This document shows, piece by piece, positions 35,041 to 42,986 of a stretch of 64,000 nucleotides of DNA (the first letter of the stretch is position 1; every line of letters begins with the position of its first letter). The notes under the pieces were generated by a model. It had not been told where the DNA came from and did no database searches. It was given only the letters and a program-made list of their open reading frames with translations. The position numbers and the translations under genes were made by a program. This stretch comes from CAIKZZ01 sp035604595 (GTDB taxonomy: Bacteria > Pseudomonadota > Gammaproteobacteria > Steroidobacterales > Steroidobacteraceae). The stretch spans positions 1 to 64,000 of the forward strand of contig DATNIE010000012.1 in NCBI GenBank assembly GCA_035604595.1, given 5' to 3'.

Positions 35041-35401
35041 GGTCTTCTCCTTGTCTGCGTTGTGGAGGCCTCTGCCTCCGCCTGGGCCCACCCCCCGACC
35101 GGGAAGTGCTATGCCCTTCTGGTGTTGTAGTTAACTACATCACCTATTCAGATGCAAGCCTTTTTTTTCATTTTTTCGATTTTCACAACTACAAGGAAAA
35201 ACAATGACATACGCACGACGCTCGGTGCGCAGCAGGCCTGTTGCGCGTGACCGTGCGGCCCCTTACGGGGTGTTTCAGGGTCGCCGCGAGGCGCGGGAGG
35301 CTCGTCGCAGCACCCAGGGACCGCGCGTGACCCGTGCATTGACCCGCGGCTCGCAGTGTCGTTGGTTAGAATGCCGCGCTGATTTTGTCCGGGAGCGACC
35401 G
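35041..35401. other. Divergent regulatory region between the YtrA-ABC module and malate dehydrogenase
   Basis: 361 bases with no separate gene. It holds the GGTG-N16-CACC palindrome, a T8 and a T6 tract (35161-35176) in an unusually AT-rich patch, and AAGGA-N6-ATG at 35193-35206. The frame from that ATG runs without stop into malate dehydrogenase and would add 66 Arg-rich residues. A TAGAAT hexamer (35367-35372) is a plausible -10 for a shorter mdh transcript. On the minus strand TTGCAT (35152-35157) may be a -35 for the small exported protein gene. Confidence 0.5.
35121..35144. promoter_or_regulatory. Candidate YtrA operator, GGTG-N16-CACC
   Basis: The 24-base site has outer arms GGTG (35121-35124) and CACC (35141-35144) exactly 16 bases apart and a perfect 14-base core palindrome TGTAGTTAACTACA. 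The arms differ from full symmetry at one base pair. I recall GGTG-N16-CACC being reported as the target of a YtrA-subfamily regulator in Xanthomonas; this needs checking. It lies upstream of the operon that encodes such a regulator and just downstream of a minus-strand TTGCAT, so binding would block the core promoter. Confidence 0.7.
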
Positions 35402-36379
35402 ATGAAAAAACCGATCAACGTCACGATCACGGGCGCCGCGGGCCAGATCGGCTACGCGCTCGCCTTCAGGGTTGCCTCCGGCGCGATGCTGGGTGCGGAT
35501 CAGCCGATCAATCTGCACCTGCTCGAGATCACGCCGGCGCTGGCACAGCTGCAGGGCGTGGTGATGGAACTGTGCGACTGCGCCTTCCCGACACTGAACA
35601 AGGTGATCGCGAGCGACGATGCGCGGGTTGCGTTCCGCGACTCGGGCGTCGGGCTACTCGTCGGCGCGCGGCCGCGGGGACCGGGCATGGAGCGCAAGGA
35701 CCTGCTGCTCGCAAACGCGCAGATTTTCTCGGCGCAGGGCAAGGCGATCAACGAGGTCGCGAGCCGCGACATCAAGGTGCTCGTGGTCGGCAATCCCGCC
35801 AATACCAATGCGCTGATCGCGAGTCGCAATGCCAGCGGCATCGACCGCAGGAACTTCACGGCGATGACGCGCCTCGATCACAATCGCACGCTCGCACTCC
35901 TCGCCGACAAGACCGGAACGCACGCCACCGACATCAAGAAAGTCATCATCTGGGGCAATCACTCCGCCACGCAGTATCCGGACCTGCACCACTGTACCGT
36001 GAAGGGCCAGCCGGCCCTGTCACTGGTGGAGGCCGCGTGGTATGCGGACACGTTCATTCCGACCGTTCAGCAGCGCGGCGCGGTGATCATCAAGACGCGC
36101 GGCGCCTCCTCGGCCGCCTCGGCCGCCTCGGCGGCGATCGACCACGTGCGCAGCTGGATCCTCGGCAGCGCTCTGGGCGACTGGGTCAGCATGGGCGTGC
36201 CGTCCGATGGCAGCTACGGCATCCCCGAAGGGGTCGTCTACTCCTACCCGGTCACCACCACCGGCGGGACCTACAGCATCGTGCAGGGCCTCTCGATCAA
36301 TGACTTCAGTCGCGCCCGGATGACGGCGACTGACAAGGAGCTTCGCGGGGAGCGCGACGGCGTCAAGGACCTGCTCTGA
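35402..36379 (+). CDS. mdh: Malate dehydrogenase
   Basis: NAD-dependent enzyme of the citric acid cycle converting malate and oxaloacetate. The 325-residue protein has the cofactor loop ITGAAGQIGYAL, the substrate arginines in VGARPRGPGMERKDLL, Asp/Arg in TRLDHNR and the catalytic His in IWGNHSATQYP. It belongs to the longer cytosolic-like malate dehydrogenase type common in high-GC proteobacteria. ATG 35402 has GGGAG six bases upstream and matches family N-termini; an in-frame ATG at 35204 also has a good ribosome site. A short Ala-Ser repeat (SSAASAASAA) occupies a usual small-residue stretch. Confidence 0.94.
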   Translation: MKKPINVTITGAAGQIGYALAFRVASGAMLGADQPINLHLLEITPALAQLQGVVMELCDCAFPTLNKVIASDDARVAFRDSGVGLLVGARPRGPGMERKDLLLANAQIFSAQGKAINEVASRDIKVLVVGNPANTNALIASRNASGIDRRNFTAMTRLDHNRTLALLADKTGTHATDIKKVIIWGNHSATQYPDLHHCTVKGQPALSLVEAAWYADTFIPTVQQRGAVIIKTRGASSAASAASAAIDHVRSWILGSALGDWVSMGVPSDGSYGIPEGVVYSYPVTTTGGTYSIVQGLSINDFSRARMTATDKELRGERDGVKDLL

Positions 36380-36422
36380 GCCGGGTGAGGACGGCGGATC
36401 CTCAGCGCACCGCGAGCGCGGC

Positions 36423-37097
36423 ATGACGGCATTCCTGCTGACGTTCACCGCGTTGTTCTCGATCGTCAACCCGCTGTCCGGTGCGTTCATCTTTTTCAGC
36501 GCGACGCAGGGGCTCGCGCCGCGCGTGCGCGCGCAGGTGTCGCGCTGGGTCGCAATCTATGCGTTCGCGATCGTCACCGCCTCCCTCTACATCGGGGCGT
36601 ACGTGCTGAGCTTCTTCGGCATCACGCTGCCGGTGCTGCTGGTGGCGGGCGGTATCGTGATCGCCATGTCGGGCTGGCGGATGCTGAGCGGGCCGGATGC
36701 AACCGAGCAGCGTCGTAGCGAAACCACACGCGCGCTGCCCGCCAGCATCATCCCGAGCCGGATCGCGTTCTATCCGCTGACGATGCCGCTGACGACCGGT
36801 CCCGGCACGATCTCGGTCGCGATCTCGGTGGGCGCTGCACGACCGAACGGTTTCGGGGAGCCGTGGCTCGCGTTCGTGTTCGGCACGCTCCTCGCGGTGA
36901 TGGGGCTGTGCCTGTGCGTGTATGTGCTGTACCGGCACTCGGCCAGACTCGCGCGGGCCATCGGCGCCACCGGGACGACCATCGTCGTGCGCCTGTCGGC
37001 GTTCCTGCTGTTTTGCATCGGCATCCAGGTGTTCTGGAACGGCGCCTCGCAGCTGTTGTCGACCCTCGGCCGCGGCGCGGGCGCCCCGGCCGGGTAA
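36423..37097 (+). CDS. MarC family integral membrane protein
   Basis: A 224-residue protein with about six membrane helices. The MarC signatures are clear: FTALFSIVNPLSGAFIFFS near the start and IAFYPLTMPLTTGPGTISVAI in the middle. The function of MarC proteins is unknown; the earlier link to multiple antibiotic resistance was not upheld. It lies 43 bases after mdh. A perfect 6-base stem TGAGGA/TCCTCA occupies that gap but has no T-run, so readthrough from mdh is possible. Confidence 0.88.
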   Translation: MTAFLLTFTALFSIVNPLSGAFIFFSATQGLAPRVRAQVSRWVAIYAFAIVTASLYIGAYVLSFFGITLPVLLVAGGIVIAMSGWRMLSGPDATEQRRSETTRALPASIIPSRIAFYPLTMPLTTGPGTISVAISVGAARPNGFGEPWLAFVFGTLLAVMGLCLCVYVLYRHSARLARAIGATGTTIVVRLSAFLLFCIGIQVFWNGASQLLSTLGRGAGAPAG

Positions 37098-37203
37098 GTG
37101 CCGACCGGCTGCCGATGGCCCATCTCGTGTGTCAGCCCAGCACACCGAGCGCGAGGTAGAAAACCGACCGGTCGTGCTATTGATTAAACCCCCGATTCTC
37201 CGG

Positions 37204-37223
37204 CCGAAATCTTTCGGTATGAT
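37204..37223 (+). promoter_or_regulatory. Palindrome abutting a -10-like hexamer upstream of fadE
   Basis: CCGAAA-TC-TTTCGG (37204-37217) is a perfect inverted repeat followed directly by TATGAT (37218-37223), a good -10 hexamer 33 bases before the fadE ATG. A wider GGCCGA/TCGGCC pair flanks both. A repressor bound here would cover the promoter. Which regulator (a fatty-acid sensor would make sense) cannot be told. Confidence 0.4.
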
Positions 37224-37256
37224 CGGCCATAGTGACTCCTCGGCCCGGAGCGATCG

Positions 37257-39734
37257 ATGCTAAGCCTCGCCTGGCTGATCCTGTTCCTCGGCACGCCGCT
37301 GTACCTCGCCTACCGGCGCGTGAGCCTCGCCAAGGCGACGGCCGTCGTCGGGGTTCTGCTGCTCACCTATACGCTGTGGGGCGATTCCGGATGGCTGTGG
37401 AAGAGCGTGCTGTGGGTGCTGTATGCCCCGTTCGCGCTCTTAAATCTCGCGCCGCTGCGCCTCGCGTTCATCACCAAGCCGTTCCTGCTGATCTACCGGC
37501 GGCTGCTGCCCTCGATGTCCTCGACCGAGCGCGAGGCGCTCGAGGCGGGCACGGTGTGGTGGGATGGCGAGCTGTTCACCGGGGGTCCGGACTGGGACAA
37601 GCTGATGTCCGCCAAGCGCCCCGAACTCACGGCCGAGGAGCAGGCATTCCTCGACGGCCCTTGCGAGGACCTGTGCCGGATGGTGGACAACTGGGAAGTC
37701 GCGCACGTGCTCGGCGACCTGCCACCGGCCGCGTGGGATTTCATGAAGGCCCGCGGCTTCTTCGCGATGATCATCCCGAAGCGGTACGGCGGCCTCGAGT
37801 TCTCGGCCTACGCGCATTCGTGCGTGCTCGTGAAGCTCTCGAGCCGCAGCGCAACCCTCGCCTCGACGGTCGCGGTGCCCAACTCGCTCGGTCCCGGCGA
37901 GCTGCTGCTGCACTACGGGACCGAGGAGCAGAAGAACCACTACCTGCCGCGCCTCGCACGCGGCGAGGAAGTGCCGTGCTTTGCGCTGACGGGCCCGCGC
38001 GCGGGCTCGGACGCCGCCGCACTGCCGGATGTCGGCATCGTCTGCAAGGGAACCTGGCAGGGGCGCGAGCTGCTGGGTGTGCGCCTCAATTTCTCGAAGC
38101 GCTACATCACGCTCGCGCCGGTCGCGACCGTCGTCGCGGTCGCGTTCCGGCTGATGGACCCGGACAAGCTGATGGGCGAGGTGACCGACGTCGGCATCAC
38201 CGTGGCGCTCGTGCCGCGCGCGACGCCGGGCGTCACGATCGGCCGCCGCCACCTACCGCTCAACGTGCCGTTCCAGAACGGACCGGTCCACGGCAAGGAC
38301 GTGTTCGTACCGCTCGAGGCGCTGGTCGGAGGGCCGAAGATGGCGGGCCAGGGCTGGCGCATGCTGGTCGAGCAGCTGTCGGTGGGCCGCTGCATCTCGC
38401 TGCCGTCCAACACCACCGGCGGCGCCAAGGCCGGAGTGTTCGCGACCGGTGCGTATGCGCGGATCCGGCGCCAGTTCAATACGCCGGTGGGCAACTTCGA
38501 AGGCGTCGCCGAAGCGATCGCGCGAATGGCCGGGCACACCTACATCATGGACGCGGCCCGATCGGTCACGGCGGGCGCGATCGATGGCGGTGAAAAGCCA
38601 TCGGTACCCTCGGCGATGCTCAAGTACCACTGCACCGAGCTCGGGCGCATGGTCGCGAACGATGCGATGGACGTGCATGGCGGCAAGGGCATCTGCCTGG
38701 GTCCGAAGAATTACCTGGCCGGGGGTTATGAGGCCGTGCCGATTGCGATCACCGTCGAGGGCGCCAACATCCTGACCCGCAACCTGATCATCTTCGGGCA
38801 GGGCGCGGTGCGTTGCCATCCGTACGTGCTGCGCGAGATGACCGCGGCCAAGGACCCCGACCGCGAGCGCGGCCTCGCTGAGTTCGACCGCGCGCTGTTC
38901 GGGCACATCGGCTTTACGCTTTCGAACGCGACGCGCTCGCTGGTGATGGCTCTGACGCTCGCGCGCTTCACGCACGTGCCGGACGCCGGCGCGAGTACCC
39001 GCTTCTTCCAGCACATCAACCGCTTCAGCGCGAGCTTCGCGTTCGCGGCGGATATCGCGATGCTGTCGCTCGGCGGGTACCTGAAAAAGAAGGAAACGCT
39101 GTCGGCACGGCTTGGCGATGTGCTGTCGAACATGTACCTCGCCTCGATGGTGCTGAAGCACCACGCCAACCAGGGGCGGCCCGAAGCCGACCAGCCGATC
39201 GTCGAGTGGGCGTGCCGGACGCTGCTGTACCACGCCCAGGAGCAGCTGCACGGGTTCCTGCGGAACTTCCCCACGCGCTGGCTCGCAATGCTGATGCGGC
39301 TGTGCATATTTCCGCGCGGTCTGACGTACTCGGCGGCCAGCGACCGGCTCGGCCGGCAGATCGTGGACGTCGTGATGACGCCCTCCGAGGCGCGCGACAG
39401 GCTGACGCACGGCATCTACCGGACCGTCGAACCCGGCAACCCGCTCGGGCTGCTGCAGGAGGCGCTGATGCTGTCGCTGATCGCGGAGCCGCTCGAGAAG
39501 CGAATCCGCGTCGAGGGCACGAAGACCGGCCGGGTGACGGCGCTCGAGCTCCCGGGCCAGGTGCAGCAGGCGCTGGCCGCCGGCATCATCACCGAGACCG
39601 AGGCGGCCCAGCTGCGGGACTACGACCGCAAGGTCATGGAGCTCGTGCACGTCGACGACTTCGACCCCCGCGAGATCGGCCGGCGCGCGCCCGCGCCGCC
39701 GCCCGCACTGCGCGAGACGCAGCAGGTCGCCTAG
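37257..39734 (+). CDS. fadE: Acyl-CoA dehydrogenase FadE
   Basis: First oxidative step of fatty acid beta-oxidation, forming trans-2-enoyl-CoA. The 825-residue length and the N-terminal membrane helix region (LAWLILFLGTPLYLAYRR) mark the large FadE class rather than the usual 380-residue enzymes. Core motifs include FFAMIIPKRYGGLEFSAYAH, FALTGPRAGSDAAALPDVG, NTTGGAKAG and DVHGGKGICLGP. A ~300-residue C-terminal domain is typical of FadE. GGAG lies nine bases before the ATG. FadD, encoded 15 kb downstream, would supply its acyl-CoA substrate. Confidence 0.95.
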   Translation: MLSLAWLILFLGTPLYLAYRRVSLAKATAVVGVLLLTYTLWGDSGWLWKSVLWVLYAPFALLNLAPLRLAFITKPFLLIYRRLLPSMSSTEREALEAGTVWWDGELFTGGPDWDKLMSAKRPELTAEEQAFLDGPCEDLCRMVDNWEVAHVLGDLPPAAWDFMKARGFFAMIIPKRYGGLEFSAYAHSCVLVKLSSRSATLASTVAVPNSLGPGELLLHYGTEEQKNHYLPRLARGEEVPCFALTGPRAGSDAAALPDVGIVCKGTWQGRELLGVRLNFSKRYITLAPVATVVAVAFRLMDPDKLMGEVTDVGITVALVPRATPGVTIGRRHLPLNVPFQNGPVHGKDVFVPLEALVGGPKMAGQGWRMLVEQLSVGRCISLPSNTTGGAKAGVFATGAYARIRRQFNTPVGNFEGVAEAIARMAGHTYIMDAARSVTAGAIDGGEKPSVPSAMLKYHCTELGRMVANDAMDVHGGKGICLGPKNYLAGGYEAVPIAITVEGANILTRNLIIFGQGAVRCHPYVLREMTAAKDPDRERGLAEFDRALFGHIGFTLSNATRSLVMALTLARFTHVPDAGASTRFFQHINRFSASFAFAADIAMLSLGGYLKKKETLSARLGDVLSNMYLASMVLKHHANQGRPEADQPIVEWACRTLLYHAQEQLHGFLRNFPTRWLAMLMRLCIFPRGLTYSAASDRLGRQIVDVVMTPSEARDRLTHGIYRTVEPGNPLGLLQEALMLSLIAEPLEKRIRVEGTKTGRVTALELPGQVQQALAAGIITETEAAQLRDYDRKVMELVHVDDFDPREIGRRAPAPPPALRETQQVA

Positions 39735-39839
39735 CGCGGCGCTCCCGCCCGCACCGCATCCCCGCCCGCCACGGCTCGGGGCGGAACCAGCCCAGTTCGT
39801 GAACCACTCGAGGTGACAGCGAGGCGCCGCGTTGATAAC

Positions 39840-39860
39840 CTATGCACATTATGAGCATAG
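39840..39860. promoter_or_regulatory. Inverted repeat over the start of the MarR-type regulator gene (candidate autoregulatory operator)
   Basis: CTATGC (39840-39845) and GCATAG (39855-39860) are perfect inverted arms nine bases apart; extending outward to ten bases, eight of ten still pair. The site covers both possible start codons (39842 and 39851). A weak promoter GTGACA-N17-TAACCT (39813-39841) would start transcription inside it. MarR proteins typically bind such repeats in their own promoters. Confidence 0.5.
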
Positions 39861-40324
39861 CTAAGCAATTGCGCGGATCTGCCACGCCCAAGCTGCGGCC
39901 GGAGCAGTCGCTCGGCTACCTGCTGGCCGATGCCGTGCGGCTGATGCGCCGCGAGTTCCGCGCGCGCTCGAAGGGGTTGAAGCTGACGCCGGCGCTGGCG
40001 CGGCTGCTGTTCCACGTGCACCGGGAACCGGGCTCGCACCAGACCGTGCTCGCCGCGCGCCTCGAGGTCTCGCCGGTCACGCTCGGCCGGATGGTCGACC
40101 GGCTGGCGGCGCGCGGCTACGTGCGGCGGGTGCCGGATACGGTCGATCGCCGTGCGTTTCGCGTCTACGTGGACCGAGCGGGCGAGCCGCTGGTCGGCCG
40201 CATGGAGGAGGTCGGAGTGCAGATCACGACCAGCGCCATGCGCGGCTTTGCCGGGCGCGAGCAGGCCGAGCTCGTGCGCCAGCTCGCAAGGCTCTGCGAG
40301 AACCTCGGCGGCGGGAGCGCCTGA
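39842..40324 (+). CDS. MarR family transcriptional regulator (EmrR-like)
   Basis: A 160-residue winged-helix regulator: SLGYLLADAVRLMRREF (dimer helix), LTPALARLLFHVHREPGSHQ, LAARLEVSPVTLGRMVDRLAA (recognition helix) and DTVDRRAFRVYV (wing). It precedes emrA by one base and emrB, the emrRAB arrangement in which the regulator represses a multidrug efflux pump until a lipophilic compound binds. The ATG at 39842 is the longest choice; 39851 is equally possible, since neither has a Shine-Dalgarno sequence and the message may be nearly leaderless. Confidence 0.9.
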   Translation: MHIMSIAKQLRGSATPKLRPEQSLGYLLADAVRLMRREFRARSKGLKLTPALARLLFHVHREPGSHQTVLAARLEVSPVTLGRMVDRLAARGYVRRVPDTVDRRAFRVYVDRAGEPLVGRMEEVGVQITTSAMRGFAGREQAELVRQLARLCENLGGGSA

Positions 40325-40325
40325 C

Positions 40326-41399
40326 ATGGATGCCGCCAGCCAGGCCGCGGCGGAGATCGAGACGGAAGGCCCGTCATGGATGAGGCGCCTGCTGCTGTGG
40401 GGACTGCCGCTGATCGCCGTGCTGACCGCCGTGTACTTCTACGGCACAGCCGGCCGCTACGTCTCGACCGACAACGCCTACCTGCAGCAGGACCGCGTCG
40501 ACGTCGCCCCGCAGGTGTCCGGCAACGTGCGCGAGGTGTATGTCGGCGAGAACACCCACGTCGTCGCCGGCCAGCCGATTCTGGCCCTCGACGACTCGCT
40601 GTTCCGGATCGCGGTCGCTGAAGCCGAATCGCGCCTCTCGGTGGCGCGCACCGGCGTCGCCGGGCTCAAGGCCGCCTACCGCGAGAAAACCGGTGAGATC
40701 GGCGTCGCGCGGCGCTCGGCGGAGTTCGCGACCCGGGAGTTTCAGCGCCAGCAGGAGCTCGCCAAGCGCAAGCTCAATTCGGTCTCGCAGCTCGACGCCG
40801 CCGACCGCTCGGCCGACCTCGCAACCGGCGCGGTCGGCGTGCTCGAGCTGCAGCTCGCGCAGACCGCGGCGCGGCTCGGCGGCAATCCCGACCTGCCCGT
40901 CGACAGCTATCCGGAGGTGCGCAGTGCGCTCGCCGAGCTCGATCACGTCCGGCTGGACCTCGACCATACCGTCATCAACGCGCCGCAGACTGGCATCGCC
41001 AGCCATCTGCCGAAAGTGGGTAACCGCATCGAGGTCGGCCGCGCCGCGTTTGCGATCGTGACCGACCGGAGCCTGTGGGTGGAGGCGAACTTCAAGGAGA
41101 CCGACCTCGAATGGGTCCGGCCGGGCCAGCCGGTGGAGGTCGACGTCGATACCTACGGGCACCGCCGCTGGCAGGGCCACGTCGAGAGCATCGCGCAGGC
41201 GACCGGCGCCGAGTTCTCGCTGCTGCCGGCGCAGAATGCCTCGGGCAACTGGGTCAAGGTCGTGCAACGGATCCCGGTGCGCATCGTGCTCGACCGCAAA
41301 CCGGGGGACCCGCCGCTGCGCGACGGCATGAGCGCGACGGTCGAGATCGACACCGGCCCGCACACGCGCTTCGACCACTGGTTCGGTCGCGGTCGTTGA
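40326..41399 (+). CDS. emrA: EmrA-type membrane fusion protein
   Basis: A 357-residue periplasmic adaptor: one N-terminal membrane helix (LLLWGLPLIAVLTAVYFYG), lipoyl half-motifs (STDNAYLQQDRVDVAPQVSG and VINAPQTGIASHLPKVG) around a helical hairpin (about 95-200), and a beta-barrel region (FAIVTDRSLWVEANFKETDL). This is the HlyD/EmrA layout that bridges an inner-membrane MFS pump to an outer-membrane channel. The start lies one base after the regulator stop. No TolC-like gene is in the window, so a channel encoded elsewhere is presumed. Confidence 0.92.
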   Translation: MDAASQAAAEIETEGPSWMRRLLLWGLPLIAVLTAVYFYGTAGRYVSTDNAYLQQDRVDVAPQVSGNVREVYVGENTHVVAGQPILALDDSLFRIAVAEAESRLSVARTGVAGLKAAYREKTGEIGVARRSAEFATREFQRQQELAKRKLNSVSQLDAADRSADLATGAVGVLELQLAQTAARLGGNPDLPVDSYPEVRSALAELDHVRLDLDHTVINAPQTGIASHLPKVGNRIEVGRAAFAIVTDRSLWVEANFKETDLEWVRPGQPVEVDVDTYGHRRWQGHVESIAQATGAEFSLLPAQNASGNWVKVVQRIPVRIVLDRKPGDPPLRDGMSATVEIDTGPHTRFDHWFGRGR

Positions 41400-41409
41400 C
41401 GGGACGGCC

Positions 41410-42951
41410 GTGAGCCCGGCAGTGGTCCGGACCCGCTGGATTCTCGCCGCCGCCACGGTGATGGCGACGCTGCTCTACACGATCGACTCGACGATCGTGA
41501 ACGTCGCCCTGCCCCATATGCAGGGCAGCCTGCAGGCCACGCAGGATCAGGCGGCCTGGATCGTGACCGCCTACATCGTCGTCAGCGCAATCGCGACGCC
41601 GCTCGCCGGCTGGCTCGGCACGCGCTATGGCCTGCGCCGGGTCCTGCTGGTCGCGATCGTCGGCTTCACGGTCGGTTCCGTCCTGTGCGGGATCGCCAAC
41701 GAGCTGGCGCAGATGGTCGGGTTCCGGATGCTGCAGGGCGCGTTCGGCGCCGCGCTCGTACCGCTGTCGCAGGTGGTGCTGCTGCAGGAGTTCCCGCGCT
41801 CGAGCCACGGACGGGTGATGGCGCTGTGGGGCGTGGGCGTGATGGTCGGCCCGGTCATCGGGCCAACGCTCGGCGGCTGGCTGACCGACACGCTGTCCTG
41901 GCGGTGGGCGTTCTACATCAACGTCCCGGTCGGAATCCTGGCATGGCTCGGCGTCGCGGCCGCGATGTCGAAGAGCCGTGCCGAGCGCCATCGCCCGTTC
42001 GATCTGCAGGGATTCATACTGCTGTCCGTCGCCGTCGGCCTTTTCCAGCTGATGCTCGACCGCGGCGAGACCAACGACTGGTTCGAGTCGACCGAGATCG
42101 TCGCCGAGGCCTTCTTCGGCGTCGTCGCGATCTACATGTTCATCGTGCACTCGCTGACCTCGCGGCATCCGTTCGTCGACATCCACCTGTTCCGTGACCG
42201 CAATTTCACCGTCTCGCTGCTCGTGCAGTTCAGCGTCGGCATGTTCGTGTTCTCGCCGAGCCTGCTGCTGCCGAGTTTCCTGCAGCAGCTGCAGGGCTAT
42301 ACAGCCGCCCAGGCGGGTATATTGTTGGCCGCGCGCGGCGGCGCCTCGATCGTTGCGATGCTGATATCCGGCCGCCTCGCCAACCGCCTCGACGCCCGGC
42401 CGACGATGCTGGCGGGCCTGCTGATCGTTTCCGGCTCGCTGTGGATGATGGCGTCGTTCAGCGTCGATACACCGGCGCGGGACTTCCTGATCGCCGGCGT
42501 CGTCCAGGGGTTCGGGATACCGTTCGTGTTCATGCCGCTGACGCTGGTGGCCTTTGCGACGCTGCCGGACTCGAGTCGCACCGAGGCCGGCGTGCTGCTG
42601 ACGCTGGTGCGCAACGTCGGCGGGTCGGCCGGAATCTCCGCGGTCGTGGCGCTGCTCGCACGGTCGGCGCAGGTGAACCAGAGCTACCTCGCCGAGCGTT
42701 TCACGCCGTATGCGGTCGAGCGCTGGCAGATGGTCGGCGCCGCCCCCGGCGCGAATGTGGCAACCGGCACGTTGCTCGCGGAGATCAACCGACAGGCGCT
42801 GGCAATTGCCTACAGCAATGATTTCCACCTGCTCGCCGGCGCGGCATTCCTGTGCCTGCCGCTGGTGCTGATGCTGCGCCACGCGCGCTACTTCTCGCGC
42901 GGCGCCGGCCAGGGACAGAACCCGGCGACGGTCGCGGACGCCGCCCACTGA
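41410..42951 (+). CDS. emrB: EmrB-type multidrug efflux transporter (DHA2, MFS)
   Basis: A 513-residue major facilitator with about 14 helices. Helix 1 has LLYTIDSTIVNVALPHMQG, the DHA2 motif with a conserved Asp, followed by the loop motif GWLGTRYGLRRVLL and the helix 5 motif GVMVGPVIGPTLGGWLTD. It is proton-driven and works with EmrA. It begins at a GTG ten bases after emrA. Substrates are unknown; the family exports hydrophobic uncouplers and antibiotics. The C-terminus is short and polar. Confidence 0.93.
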   Translation: MSPAVVRTRWILAAATVMATLLYTIDSTIVNVALPHMQGSLQATQDQAAWIVTAYIVVSAIATPLAGWLGTRYGLRRVLLVAIVGFTVGSVLCGIANELAQMVGFRMLQGAFGAALVPLSQVVLLQEFPRSSHGRVMALWGVGVMVGPVIGPTLGGWLTDTLSWRWAFYINVPVGILAWLGVAAAMSKSRAERHRPFDLQGFILLSVAVGLFQLMLDRGETNDWFESTEIVAEAFFGVVAIYMFIVHSLTSRHPFVDIHLFRDRNFTVSLLVQFSVGMFVFSPSLLLPSFLQQLQGYTAAQAGILLAARGGASIVAMLISGRLANRLDARPTMLAGLLIVSGSLWMMASFSVDTPARDFLIAGVVQGFGIPFVFMPLTLVAFATLPDSSRTEAGVLLTLVRNVGGSAGISAVVALLARSAQVNQSYLAERFTPYAVERWQMVGAAPGANVATGTLLAEINRQALAIAYSNDFHLLAGAAFLCLPLVLMLRHARYFSRGAGQGQNPATVADAAH

Positions 42952-42986
42952 CCGGCACTGCAGATAGACTGCCCCGCGGAGCACCC

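Noticed and set aside
36386..36404. TGAGGA/TCCTCA stem between mdh and marC as a terminator
   Set aside because: Six-base stem with a seven-base loop and no T-run.
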